Shown here: in pieces, positions 1 to 7,127 of the stretch | Layout: every line of letters begins with the position of its first letter | Numbering within the stretch: position 1 is the first letter of the stretch | NCBI GenBank assembly: GCA_905372265.1 | Contig: CAJPOL010000018.1 | Location: 1-26,490 of the forward strand | DNA: 26,490 nt | Source: an uncultured Treponema sp. | Lineage (GTDB): Bacteria > Spirochaetota > Spirochaetia > Treponematales > Treponemataceae | Direction of reading: 5' to 3' | Translations under genes and position numbers: made by a program | The notes under the pieces: model-generated | Seen by the model: the letters and a program-made list of their open reading frames with translations, nothing else | Told to the model about the DNA's origin: nothing | The model's database searches: none

Positions 1-73
1 CGCTTATGAATCCTCACGGCTTATTACCGCTTTTAGACAAAAATTGATTTCCGTGTGATGAGATTGTGTGTAC

Positions 74-102
74 TTGTTTTTTTTTAGAAAGCTCACTATA
101 AT
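74..102 (+). promoter_or_regulatory. Sigma-70-like promoter of the YbjN-like gene
   Basis: A -35 box TTGTTT (74-79) and a perfect -10 box TATAAT (97-102) are separated by exactly 17 bases. Transcription should start near 109, leaving a leader of about 94 bases before the ATG at 203. The leader holds the palindrome CCTTATAAGG (163-172) and ends in a strong GGAGG ribosome site. Called from sequence only. Confidence 0.65.
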
Positions 103-202
103 AATTTATAAGATTTAAATCGGCTAAGTCTTATTGAGAACTCTACCGGTGAAATCGACATGCCTTATAAGGAAAGAATCAACAACCCCGACGGAGGCTC
201 TT

Positions 203-670
203 ATGAAAAAACGGTGTGTGTTCTTTGCTGTGCTGCTTCTCTTTTTTATAGGGGATATTGCTGCGGCTGATCTCAATGTATCGAAAATTTCAAACGAAAC
301 TCTATTAAAGATTTTAGATAGCAAATATTCGGAACATGCGAGTATAGATGAAGACGGCGACATAAAAATTGAAGCAAATGGATTAAAAATTTTTATTGAA
401 ATCGATGAAGAAAGGAATTTTCTAAAGTTTTATTCGGGATGGAAGAAAAGCGACACCATTTCCGATAACAGGTTATTTAAGATCCTTAATGAATGGAATA
501 AAACAACGATATTTACAACCGTCTTTAATGATGATGAAGTAATTCTTATTAACTATTTTCTTTGTATGGACGGGGGAATTGATTCAAAAAACTTTAACAG
601 CACCCTCGGTTGGCTGTTTTCCATAGCCCATGCATTTGATGATTATCTGAATGAAGAGGACGCGCTTTAA
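203..670 (+). CDS. Secreted YbjN-domain protein
   Basis: The 155-residue product begins with a clear signal peptide (MKKR, then a hydrophobic stretch to about residue 20, A-A-A before D23), so it is probably exported to the periplasm. The rest resembles the YbjN / type III secretion chaperone-like fold: a helix-strand start, then 'RLFKILNEWN' (about 90-99), a strand pair, 'MDGG' and a C-terminal helix ending 'AFDDYL'. YbjN proteins are small and poorly understood; no enzymatic function is implied. The ATG at 203 is chosen because GGAGG lies at 194-198 and the signal peptide starts there; an upstream in-frame ATG at 134 has neither. The coding sequence is visibly AT-richer than the ribosomal genes downstream. 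A promoter sits at 74-102. Family assignment is moderate, secretion is fairly sure. Confidence 0.8.
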   Translation: MKKRCVFFAVLLLFFIGDIAAADLNVSKISNETLLKILDSKYSEHASIDEDGDIKIEANGLKIFIEIDEERNFLKFYSGWKKSDTISDNRLFKILNEWNKTTIFTTVFNDDEVILINYFLCMDGGIDSKNFNSTLGWLFSIAHAFDDYLNEEDAL

Positions 671-728
671 CCGTGGATAGAGAGCTTGTAGCTTCAGCAT
701 AGAATATCTATTTTAAGGGAGATTTCCT

Positions 729-953
729 ATGATTAAGAGAAAAGCTTTTATTTTTGTGTTGCTATTTGCAGCCGTTGCCGGTATATGCGCAACCGATGCC
801 GGTAAGAAAGTGTATGTAACCGACACGGGAAAAAAGTACCATTGCAAGGATTGCAGAACGCTGAAGAAATCAAAGACGCTCACTGAACTTGCCGTTAAAG
901 ATGCAAAGGCAAAAGGGTATACGGCGTGTAAGGTCTGCAATCCGGGTGAATAA
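729..953 (+). CDS. Small secreted four-cysteine protein (Ada-type zinc-site-like)
   Basis: A 74-residue protein with a signal peptide (residues 1-21, ending ICA-T) and a compact tail of four cysteines: H38-C39-x2-C42 followed 25 residues on by C67-x2-C70 in 'GYTACKVCNP'. The pattern 'G-K-K-Y-H-C-x2-C-R-T-L-K ... A-K-G-Y-x-x-C-x-x-C-x-P' is that seen in short periplasmic proteins and at the end of some secreted nucleases, where it resembles the metal site of the Ada N-terminal domain, so zinc binding is likely. A ribosome site (GGGAGA, 717-722) lies just before the ATG. It follows the YbjN-like gene by 58 bases and may share its transcript. It ends four bases from the end of the converging VWA gene. 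What the protein acts on is unknown. Confidence 0.8.
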   Translation: MIKRKAFIFVLLFAAVAGICATDAGKKVYVTDTGKKYHCKDCRTLKKSKTLTELAVKDAKAKGYTACKVCNPGE

Positions 954-957
954 CGCG

Positions 958-2097
958 TTAATGAGTCCTCTTGTGCGGGAGAATGACTGAGAAAAAGCTG
1001 ACATCTTGTTTTTTTGCCGATTTGATGACGCTTTCCTTGGTGATCTTTCCTTGGGGACGAGGATGCGGAGGTGCATCGCCGATGAGAATCAGCCGTCTAT
1101 CAATATCGCTGCCTGCCCGCCACGGCAGATCGAGTCCGCCTTGGATTCCTTCATATACCGCTTCGGGAATATCCCTTCCGCCTGAAACCTTAAACGTATT
1201 CAGCGTGGTGGAAAAGCTCTTTACGTCGGAAGTAAATTCACAAACAGTTTTAACCAAAAAGTCATCGTTATAGTCTTTGTACAGAACCAATGCAAGCCGG
1301 TACGAATCGTACTGAGCAAGCAGCCGTTCAAGCGAAGCGTTTATCGATTCTCTAATAGTATCAATATCATCTTTCATACTCTCAGTTGCATCAATAACAA
1401 AAACGATATCAATCATTTTATTTTTTCGCGGGCTTAAAATAACTTCGATAGCCGGAATAATAATATCGGTATTTTCGGCATATACAAGTTTGTTACCGCT
1501 GATTCTGGACAAATCGGAAAAAGCGGAGACGGCAAGGGAGCTGAAAGCGGCTTCCCCTGAATCTTCAAGTGATTTTTGCGTTAAACGGAGTACAAACGGA
1601 TTCTCGCAAAAGCTGCCGCTATAGTCGGCATAGGGTTTTTCAAATGTTCTGATATTAAAAAAAGTTCCATCCAATACCTGTACTTCCCCATGCCGGCTCC
1701 ATTCATAGCCGTAATAGATGATATACGGAACCCAAATATGAAAAGCCTCTCCTATCGGGGTATCTTTTTCGGGCGTAGAATCGATAAGGCTGTACAACTT
1801 TTTTGTACTGCTTTCCAACTCTTTTCCGTTCAGTAAGCGTTTTTCATCCCCATTGATGGCATTGTAGTCCGCTGTCCGGTAGGCAAAGTTATCCAATTTC
1901 TTTTTGGAATCCTTTGTTGTCTCCGTTATCAAGACAGATGCAATATCCGGTTTTTTCCGAATATAAAAATGATACCCTTCGCCTTTCGGATCTTGGATGA
2001 CGGAAATATCACTTTGCTCAAGTTCCAAATCAGCCCCGAACACGGGACATAACAGGCCTGCTATTGCAATAAGTCTGAAAATACCTTTCTTTATCAT
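958..2097 (-). CDS. Secreted von Willebrand factor A (VWA) domain protein
   Basis: The 379-residue protein starts with a signal peptide (MIKKGIFRLIAIAGLL, ending near VFGA-D23). Residues about 228-378 form a VWA domain: a strand 'MIDIVFVID' leads into the metal site D236-A-T238-E-S240 (DxTxS form), 'GGRDIPEAVYEG' (307-318) supplies the middle loop, and 'LILIGDAPPH' (336-345) the last metal-binding aspartate D341. Such domains bind other proteins through a metal ion. The N-terminal 200 residues are not recognised. The ATG at 2097 fits the signal peptide; a TTG at 2124 is in frame but would spoil it. The gene lies 64 bases downstream of the DUF438 gene on the same strand and may be cotranscribed; the stretch between is AT-rich with no clear terminator. 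Confidence 0.85.
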   Translation of the reverse strand: MIKKGIFRLIAIAGLLCPVFGADLELEQSDISVIQDPKGEGYHFYIRKKPDIASVLITETTKDSKKKLDNFAYRTADYNAINGDEKRLLNGKELESSTKKLYSLIDSTPEKDTPIGEAFHIWVPYIIYYGYEWSRHGEVQVLDGTFFNIRTFEKPYADYSGSFCENPFVLRLTQKSLEDSGEAAFSSLAVSAFSDLSRISGNKLVYAENTDIIIPAIEVILSPRKNKMIDIVFVIDATESMKDDIDTIRESINASLERLLAQYDSYRLALVLYKDYNDDFLVKTVCEFTSDVKSFSTTLNTFKVSGGRDIPEAVYEGIQGGLDLPWRAGSDIDRRLILIGDAPPHPRPQGKITKESVIKSAKKQDVSFFSVILPHKRTH

Positions 2098-2161
2098 ACT
2101 CTTAATTATCGAACAAAGAAGCAATAAGGCTTAGGAAAATCCCATAAATATGGCAATACGC

Positions 2162-3802
2162 TCAAAGCCGCTTCTTAATTTCTGCAAGCAACAGGGTAAG
2201 CTCCGTTCCGGTACGCTCGCTTGCAATCTTAACCGTCGCTTTCGGCAACATAATGCGGGCGAGCGGTGTCTTGAGCATCTTGAACTTGGGATTAATTTCT
2301 TCCATGCGATCTTTGAGCTCAGGATAGTCTGCAAAAATATCCTTTAAGAACGTATCTGCGGTAATCTCTTCCGGTGTAAGTTTTTTCCGAATCGAGTGTG
2401 CATTGTTTTCTGCATTGGTTGCTTTCTTCTGCACAGAAACCGAGCCCTCTTGTCTGTATCCGCTGTTTTCTGGGTTTTCATTGTCTGAACCGGTTTGCTC
2501 TGTAACAATAGTTTTGCCGGTAATTTCTCCTGCCTTTTTCCATGTCAGCAGCGTTTGCGAATCGGTAAGGCTTCGGATATGTGTACAATCCTGCATCATC
2601 TCTAGGATGCCTCGGAATTGTCCCTGTTCGTCACGGACGGCACTGTACAAAATATAGATGAAAATATCGGGTTTGTTGATCCAGAATTCAGCGGAATCTT
2701 GCTCTCCTGTTCTGAATTTTTCGATAATTTCTTCTACGATATGAACACTGGCGCGGGGATGACAGTTTTTAACATCCCGTCCGATAACGTTTTTACTGCG
2801 CGGAAATACCCGATGATCGGTGTCGGAATAAAAACGCACTATTTCATTTTCATCCACGTATGAAAGATCAACCGGCAAATGCTTATAAATAAGATTAATC
2901 TGTTCAAGAGTCAGTTTGCCGGTCGCTACATCGAAAACAGTCCCTCCGCTCACCGGCGCGCCGTGCTTATGCAGCAGCTCGGTTAAATCTTCCATTAAAG
3001 AGCGGGATGTTTTGTCTTCATTGACAGCGCCGGTTTTGTTGCCGGTTTTTATTCCGCTGCCGTGATCCGGTGCTCCTTTTTGCGTTTCTATCCACGCAAA
3101 TCCGATTTCCCGATCGCCTGATTTCATATCCTCAAATTCCGTTTGCGTAATCATCGCAAGTGATGTCGGATACAGTACCGCTTCCTCCTTTTGCAGTAAA
3201 TCGCGTACATCATCTATAATTGTCTGCTGCATTTCAATAAATCGGTCGTCGGCATCCTCATCAAGCAGTTTCCGTGCATTGCGTATCTCATCGCGGATAA
3301 AGTTATCGAGCGTCCACATCGTCGTTGTCGGGCGGTCAAAGCCTTTCTTTTCCAATAGTGAATACAGCTGGTTTTGCTTGCGCGACAGATGGATTTTAAA
3401 CTGATCCAACCGGTCGTACAGTTCAAGCCATTGGTTCTTAATCAGCGGATATTGCACTAAATCTTCAATTTCCAAAAGGATTTTTTTCAGTGCATCGTTT
3501 TCACGGTAATAGCACATAATCGGATGTTCGTCGGGTAACTGCGGACGGCTTGTATCCATCACTTCGTCAAACAGCTCCAGCATTTTCTGGATATCCTCTT
3601 TTTGGCATTCATTTTCATCAAATTCTTTCAGCTCTTGCTCCGCCAAAGCAATCTCATACGGCTTCAGCGTACCGACTTTCTCTTTTAAAATCTGCCGGGC
3701 TTTTTGTAAATCGATTTTGCCTGCATTATAGTCATTCTTGAGCTTCAGAATTACCTGCAATTTTTCTTCGTCTACCGAATCTAAATAACGTTTCATCTCC
3801 AT
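2162..3802 (-). CDS. DUF438 / hemerythrin-like / PAS / DUF1858 protein
   Basis: A cytoplasmic 546-residue sensor-like protein with no signal peptide. Order: DUF438 helical region (about 10-80); a hemerythrin-like four-helix region starting 'HPIMCYYREN' (93-102) and ending 'EEAVLYP' (206-212); a linker; a PAS domain (about 307-415) with the family's 'GRDVKNCHPRAS' and 'AVRDEQGQFRGILEMMQD' blocks; and a C-terminal DUF1858-like segment (about 475-546). Proteins of this layout are found in anaerobes and are thought to sense oxygen, nitric oxide or redox state. The hemerythrin part looks damaged: H93 and H138 remain, but the usual glutamate of the K-E-N motif is Q143 and the usual histidine of 'M-W-x-x-H-D' is D166/N167. 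Start at 3802 is set by AAGGAGGT at 3811-3818. Confidence 0.88.
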   Translation of the reverse strand: MEMKRYLDSVDEEKLQVILKLKNDYNAGKIDLQKARQILKEKVGTLKPYEIALAEQELKEFDENECQKEDIQKMLELFDEVMDTSRPQLPDEHPIMCYYRENDALKKILLEIEDLVQYPLIKNQWLELYDRLDQFKIHLSRKQNQLYSLLEKKGFDRPTTTMWTLDNFIRDEIRNARKLLDEDADDRFIEMQQTIIDDVRDLLQKEEAVLYPTSLAMITQTEFEDMKSGDREIGFAWIETQKGAPDHGSGIKTGNKTGAVNEDKTSRSLMEDLTELLHKHGAPVSGGTVFDVATGKLTLEQINLIYKHLPVDLSYVDENEIVRFYSDTDHRVFPRSKNVIGRDVKNCHPRASVHIVEEIIEKFRTGEQDSAEFWINKPDIFIYILYSAVRDEQGQFRGILEMMQDCTHIRSLTDSQTLLTWKKAGEITGKTIVTEQTGSDNENPENSGYRQEGSVSVQKKATNAENNAHSIRKKLTPEEITADTFLKDIFADYPELKDRMEEINPKFKMLKTPLARIMLPKATVKIASERTGTELTLLLAEIKKRL

Positions 3803-3884
3803 AAGAAAAGACCTCCTTGCTATTTACTATGGCTGTTGGGTGCCGCTCTAAACCGACTTCGTTTTTGTAGGCGCCTTTGTCCAT

Positions 3885-3913
3885 ATTTTATCACGATAAG
3901 CCCTGTTTGACCA
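3885..3913 (-). promoter_or_regulatory. Promoter of the DUF438 gene
   Basis: On the - strand, -35 TGGTCA (3908-3913) and -10 TAAAAT (3885-3890) are 17 bases apart, with a TG one base ahead of the -10 (extended -10 form). This predicts a start near 3878 and a leader of about 75 bases. The stretch 3914-4010 between this promoter and that of maf shows nothing else I can name. Confidence 0.45.
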
Positions 3914-4010
3914 GAAACATACCTTGAGCTGTTCATCTTTCCTGTTAATACCGGACGCCGCTAAAATTCGATTACCCTGCCTTTAACAGAGAGTACTTCA
4001 ATGCAGAAAA

Positions 4011-4038
4011 TTGACATTTTCAACGATTTTTTTATACT
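4011..4038 (+). promoter_or_regulatory. Strong sigma-70-like promoter of maf
   Basis: A perfect -35 TTGACA (4011-4016), a 16-base spacer, and -10 TATACT (4033-4038). Transcription should start around 4045-4047, at or within a few bases of the maf ATG (4048). No Shine-Dalgarno sequence fits in that space, so the message would be leaderless. Confidence 0.7.
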
Positions 4039-4047
4039 GACCTCAAG

Positions 4048-4632
4048 ATGGAACCGATTATTCTTGCATCACAATCGCCTCAGCGTCAAACTATTTTACG
4101 GCAGCTGAACATCCCATTTATCAGTATTCCGGCCGAAACCGACGAGGCAATTATAGAAGGGCTTTCACCTGAAGAAAATGTCGAGCAGATCGCTATTAAA
4201 AAAGCCGAAGCTGTTTTACGCTCTCCTCTAAAAACCGATAGTCAATGGATTATTGCAGCAGACACGCTCATTTTTCTCAAAGAAAAGCCGTTTGGGAAAC
4301 CGTCGGATGCGGAACAGGCGCGATCCATGCTGCGTTCTTATTCAAATACGTCACATAAAGTTATTACATCGATATGCTGCTGTAATACAAGATCGCAGCG
4401 TATGTCTACCCGTACCGGCGTTTCGATGGTGCATTTTAAAAAGCTCACCGATGAGGAAATCGAGTGGTATCTCAGGTGCGGAGAGTGGCAGGGCGCTGCG
4501 GGGGCATACCGCATTCAAGGTATGGCTGCTTGTTTTATCTCAAAGATTGAGGGCTCTTACAGCGGTATCGTAGGCTTGCCAATGTACGAGTTATATGCTA
4601 TTTTGACCGAACACGGCTATCATTTTAATTAA
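4048..4632 (+). CDS. maf: Maf family nucleoside triphosphate pyrophosphatase
   Basis: A 194-residue cytoplasmic house-cleaning enzyme that hydrolyses non-canonical or selected nucleoside triphosphates (dTTP/UTP in the YhdE branch) to the monophosphate and pyrophosphate. Family marks: N-terminal 'LASQSPQRQ' (6-14; the usual second residue R of S-P-R-R is Q12), 'IAADTLIFL' with D72, 'GKP' (83-85), and the long C-terminal block 'GAYRIQGMAACFISKIEGSYSGIVGLPMYEL' split across residues 152-182. Length is normal. The ATG at 4048 matches the conserved N-terminus, and a consensus promoter ends nine bases before it, so there is no room for a ribosome-binding site. The gene lies 90 bases ahead of rpsB. 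Substrate choice cannot be told from sequence alone. Confidence 0.95.
   Translation: MEPIILASQSPQRQTILRQLNIPFISIPAETDEAIIEGLSPEENVEQIAIKKAEAVLRSPLKTDSQWIIAADTLIFLKEKPFGKPSDAEQARSMLRSYSNTSHKVITSICCCNTRSQRMSTRTGVSMVHFKKLTDEEIEWYLRCGEWQGAAGAYRIQGMAACFISKIEGSYSGIVGLPMYELYAILTEHGYHFN
4603..4629 (+). promoter_or_regulatory. Possible rpsB promoter inside the end of maf
   Basis: TTGACC (4603-4608) and TTTAAT (4624-4629) lie 15 bases apart, a short but workable spacing. If used, transcription would begin near 4636 and both leader hairpins would be on the message. No better candidate is visible between maf and rpsB. Confidence 0.3.
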
Positions 4633-4654
4633 ACGGAAAGACCGTGCAAATATC

Positions 4655-4708
4655 CTAAAATGCTTATGCGTTTTAGAGAAAGAGAGAAGGATGAGCTCAC
4701 GGGAGCTC
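4655..4708 (+). promoter_or_regulatory. rpsB leader with two hairpins
   Basis: Two hairpins stand in a row before the rpsB ribosome site. The first is CTAAAATGC-TTAT-GCGTTTTAG (4655-4676), nine pairs including one G-T, loop TTAT. The second is GAGCTC-ACGG-GAGCTC (4693-4708), six pairs with a four-base loop, ending two bases before the GAAGGAG ribosome site (4711-4717). Neither has a T-run, so they are not terminators. Ribosomal protein S2 represses its own message in some bacteria; a similar role here is inference. Confidence 0.45.
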
Positions 4709-4722
4709 GTGAAGGAGTGCAC

Positions 4723-5604
4723 ATGGCAGTAGTAACCATGAAGAATCTGCTTGAATCCGGCGTACATTTCGGACATCAAGTCAAGCGGTGGGATCCGCGC
4801 ATGAAAAAGTATATCTTTGCGGAACGGAATGGTATTCACATTATCGATTTACAGAAAACCATCACCGCAATTCGCGAAGCCTATGAAGCGGTCCGTAAGA
4901 CCACCGCAGCAGGTAAATCGATTTTATTTGTCGGAACAAAAAAACAAGCGCAGCAAACTATTACGAAAGAAGCGGAACGGTGCGGTATGTTTTATGTCAA
5001 CAACCGCTGGCTTGGAGGAATGCTGACGAACTTTTCAACCATTAAGAAAAGCCTTGCCCGCCTTAAGCGAATTGAAAAAATGGAAAACGACGGTACCTTT
5101 GATAGCCTGACAAAAAAAGAAGTCGCTGTTTTACAAAAAGAAAAAGCAAAACTTGAAAAAAACCTCGGCGGCATCAAAGAAATGAAAGATTTGCCGGGTA
5201 TTATTTTTATCATTGATACGCGCAAAGAAACAATCGCTATCAGCGAAGCGCGCCGTATGGGGATTCCGATTGTTGCGGTTGTCGATACTAACTGTAACCC
5301 CGAAGGTATAGATTATCCCATCCCCGGCAATGATGATGCAATCCGGTCGATTTCGCTCTTTACTCAGATTATTGCAAATGCCGTTATCGAAGCGGATAAC
5401 GAAAGCGGCTTAAAGATTATCGAAAACTTGCAAGACGGCGATGAGAATTTCAGCGATTCGAGTATCGATCCGTATCAAGACCGTGAGGAGGAAGAGATCA
5501 CCGACTATTCAAATTATACTCCCTCCGATAAACCTGTTGAAGAGGAAGAAATCGATGAAGGCAGTTCATTGATCGACGAAGATGAGCTGTACGGGGATAA
5601 TTAA
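4723..5604 (+). CDS. rpsB: 30S ribosomal protein S2
   Basis: S2 is a small-subunit ribosomal protein needed for S1 and S21 docking on the 30S particle. The 293-residue product has the conserved start 'MKNLLESGVHFGHQ', 'RWDPRMKKYIF' (22-32), 'GTKKQAQ' (71-77), 'RWLGGMLTN' (95-103) and 'DLPGIIFIIDT' (156-166). Core S2 ends near residue 230; the last 55 or so residues form an acidic, low-complexity tail (runs of E/D, 'DREEEEITD', 'VEEEEIDEG') not present in most bacteria. The ATG at 4723 is used because GAAGGAG (4711-4717) precedes it; an upstream ATG at 4660 would add 21 unconserved residues. It is followed directly by tsf, whose ribosome site overlaps the rpsB stop codon, as expected for translational coupling. 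Confidence 0.97.
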   Translation: MAVVTMKNLLESGVHFGHQVKRWDPRMKKYIFAERNGIHIIDLQKTITAIREAYEAVRKTTAAGKSILFVGTKKQAQQTITKEAERCGMFYVNNRWLGGMLTNFSTIKKSLARLKRIEKMENDGTFDSLTKKEVAVLQKEKAKLEKNLGGIKEMKDLPGIIFIIDTRKETIAISEARRMGIPIVAVVDTNCNPEGIDYPIPGNDDAIRSISLFTQIIANAVIEADNESGLKIIENLQDGDENFSDSSIDPYQDREEEEITDYSNYTPSDKPVEEEEIDEGSSLIDEDELYGDN

Positions 5605-5616
5605 GGAGACGTGACT

Positions 5617-6453
5617 ATGGATATAAAAGCATCTGATGTAAAAGCATTGCGCGATAAAACAGGCGCAGGTATGATGGAATGTAAAAAAGCCTTGCAGGAG
5701 TGTAACGGCAATGCGAAAGAAGCTGAAAAGTTCCTAAAAGAGAAAGGACTTGCTGCCGTTGAAAAGCGGGCAAACCGCGCGACAAGCGAGGGTATCATTG
5801 TCATAAAAACCCGTGATTCCAAGGCGGTAATGGCGGAGCTGACCTGCGAAACGGACTTTGTTGCAAAGAATGAAGATTTTATTGCAGTCGGCGATAAAAT
5901 TGCGGAAACGGCGCTGGAAAAAGGTTATACCGATATTCAAGATGAGCTGAGCAAGATGATGCTTGATCTTGCAACGCGCGTACGTGAGAACATGAATCTT
6001 AGGCGGTTGACGGCAGTAAGTGCCGGTAGCGATGAATATATTGCGCATTATATCCACTCCGATAAGAAAACCGGCGTTATTACGGTGCTGAAATCGGATA
6101 AACCGGACGTGTTTACCGGCAAGGTATTTAAGGACTTTGCCTATGACTGCTGTCTGCATGCCGCCGCATTTACGCCGCGCTATGTAAAAAAGGATGAGGT
6201 AGAACAGTCGTTTATTGACGAGCAGCTTGAAATCTTCAGAGGGCAGGTCGCCGATCTTGATAAGCCGGCCAATGTAAAGGAAGGTATTGTTAAAGGTAAG
6301 CTCAATAAGTATCTGTCGGAAATCTGCTTTTTAGAGCAGCCGTTTGTTAAGGACGATAAAATGTCCGTTCAGGCCAAGATGCAGGAAATCGGAAAGCAGC
6401 TTGGTGCAACAATCAGTCTTTCCAAGTTGGTACTCTACCAGCTCGGTCAATAG
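5617..6453 (+). CDS. tsf: Translation elongation factor Ts
   Basis: EF-Ts exchanges GDP for GTP on EF-Tu. The 278-residue product has the N-terminal UBA-like domain (about 1-55, 'VKALRDKTGAGMMECKKAL'), the EF-Tu-contacting 'ETDFVAKN' motif (78-85), and the core domain to the C-terminus ('VLYQLGQ'). ATG 5617 is preferred: AAGGAG (5603-5608), which overlaps the rpsB stop, sits eight bases ahead, whereas an in-frame GTG at 5611 would be only two bases away. The gene is followed by 119 non-coding bases containing a large stem-loop before frr, so levels of the downstream genes could differ from rpsB-tsf. Confidence 0.97.
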   Translation: MDIKASDVKALRDKTGAGMMECKKALQECNGNAKEAEKFLKEKGLAAVEKRANRATSEGIIVIKTRDSKAVMAELTCETDFVAKNEDFIAVGDKIAETALEKGYTDIQDELSKMMLDLATRVRENMNLRRLTAVSAGSDEYIAHYIHSDKKTGVITVLKSDKPDVFTGKVFKDFAYDCCLHAAAFTPRYVKKDEVEQSFIDEQLEIFRGQVADLDKPANVKEGIVKGKLNKYLSEICFLEQPFVKDDKMSVQAKMQEIGKQLGATISLSKLVLYQLGQ

Positions 6454-6462
6454 GGTATGTGA

Positions 6463-6545
6463 GCGTATCTTTTCCTATCCGGGGCTTTGTTTAAAGCCGG
6501 AAAGGATACGCCGCCCCCATCGGCCTCGCTTCGGCGTTGTTTTTT
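6463..6545 (+). terminator. Large stem-loop and T-run between tsf and frr
   Basis: A long inverted repeat pairs 6463-6475 and 6483-6488 with 6493-6511 (19 pairs, one G-T, a seven-base bulge at 6476-6482, loop GTTT). A second, weaker hairpin pairs CGCCG (6509-6513) with CGGCG (6532-6536) and is followed by a T-rich run (6537-6545). The two share bases, so only one can form at a time, as in an attenuator. It may end part of the rpsB-tsf transcripts. No strong promoter is seen after it, so some read-through to frr is expected. Confidence 0.55.
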
Positions 6546-6572
6546 AGTCTTGATCCTATTGAGAGGAATAAA

Positions 6573-7127
6573 ATGAGTGATATTCATAGTAGTTATGAAG
6601 AAAAAATGAGGAAATCGATTGCCGCGTTGAAAGATGATTTTAACGGTTTACGGACAGGACGCGCATCAGCCTCTTTATTTGATAAAATACGGGTTGACTG
6701 CTACGGAGAATTGACTCCGCTTAATCAGGTCGCAGGCATTTCCATCCCCGAAGCCCGTTTGATCGTTATTCAGCCGTGGGATAAATCTCTTTTAAATGAA
6801 ATTGAAAAAGCGATATTAAAATCGGAACTTTCGCTCAATCCGGCAAATGACGGTAAAATTATCCGTATTGCTATTCCGCCGCTGACCGAAGACCGGCGCA
6901 AAGAGCTTGCGAAACAAGCAAAAAATCTTGCCGAGCAATGCAGAGTCGCTATCAGAAACATCCGCCGCGACGGTATTGAGGATGCAAAAAAACAGCAAAA
7001 AGAAGGGCTTTTAAGCGAAGATGCCTTAAAGAGCGCCGAAGAAAAGTTCCAGAAAGCAACCGACGCGCATATAGCCGATATCAATAAGATCCTTGCCGAA
7101 AAGGAAAAAGAAATTTTGGAAGGCTGA
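6573..7127 (+). CDS. frr: Ribosome recycling factor
   Basis: RRF splits the post-termination ribosome together with EF-G. The 184-residue length is normal. Family marks: 'LRTGRAS' (27-33), 'ISIPEARLIVIQPWD' in the first half, 'NDGKIIRIAIPPLTEDRRKEL', 'RNIRRDGIEDAKK' and the closing 'HIADINKILAEKEKEI'. The ATG at 6573 follows GAGAGG (6561-6566) and gives the expected N-terminus; an upstream in-frame TTG at 6537 lies in the T-run of the preceding hairpin and is not credible. Its stop codon TGA overlaps the uppS ATG by one base (TGATG), so the two are translationally coupled. Confidence 0.96.
   Translation: MSDIHSSYEEKMRKSIAALKDDFNGLRTGRASASLFDKIRVDCYGELTPLNQVAGISIPEARLIVIQPWDKSLLNEIEKAILKSELSLNPANDGKIIRIAIPPLTEDRRKELAKQAKNLAEQCRVAIRNIRRDGIEDAKKQQKEGLLSEDALKSAEEKFQKATDAHIADINKILAEKEKEILEG

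Noticed and set aside
2..58. Possible C-terminal tail of an upstream + strand gene (open to a TGA at 56-58)
   Set aside because: Only 18 codons are visible and another frame is open nearly as long; there is nothing to identify it.
163..172. CCTTATAAGG palindrome in the first leader as an operator
   Set aside because: Ten bases is too short to call without other copies in the window.
4253..4573. 106-codon open frame inside maf
   Set aside because: Shadow of maf in another frame, no ribosome site, basic low-quality protein.
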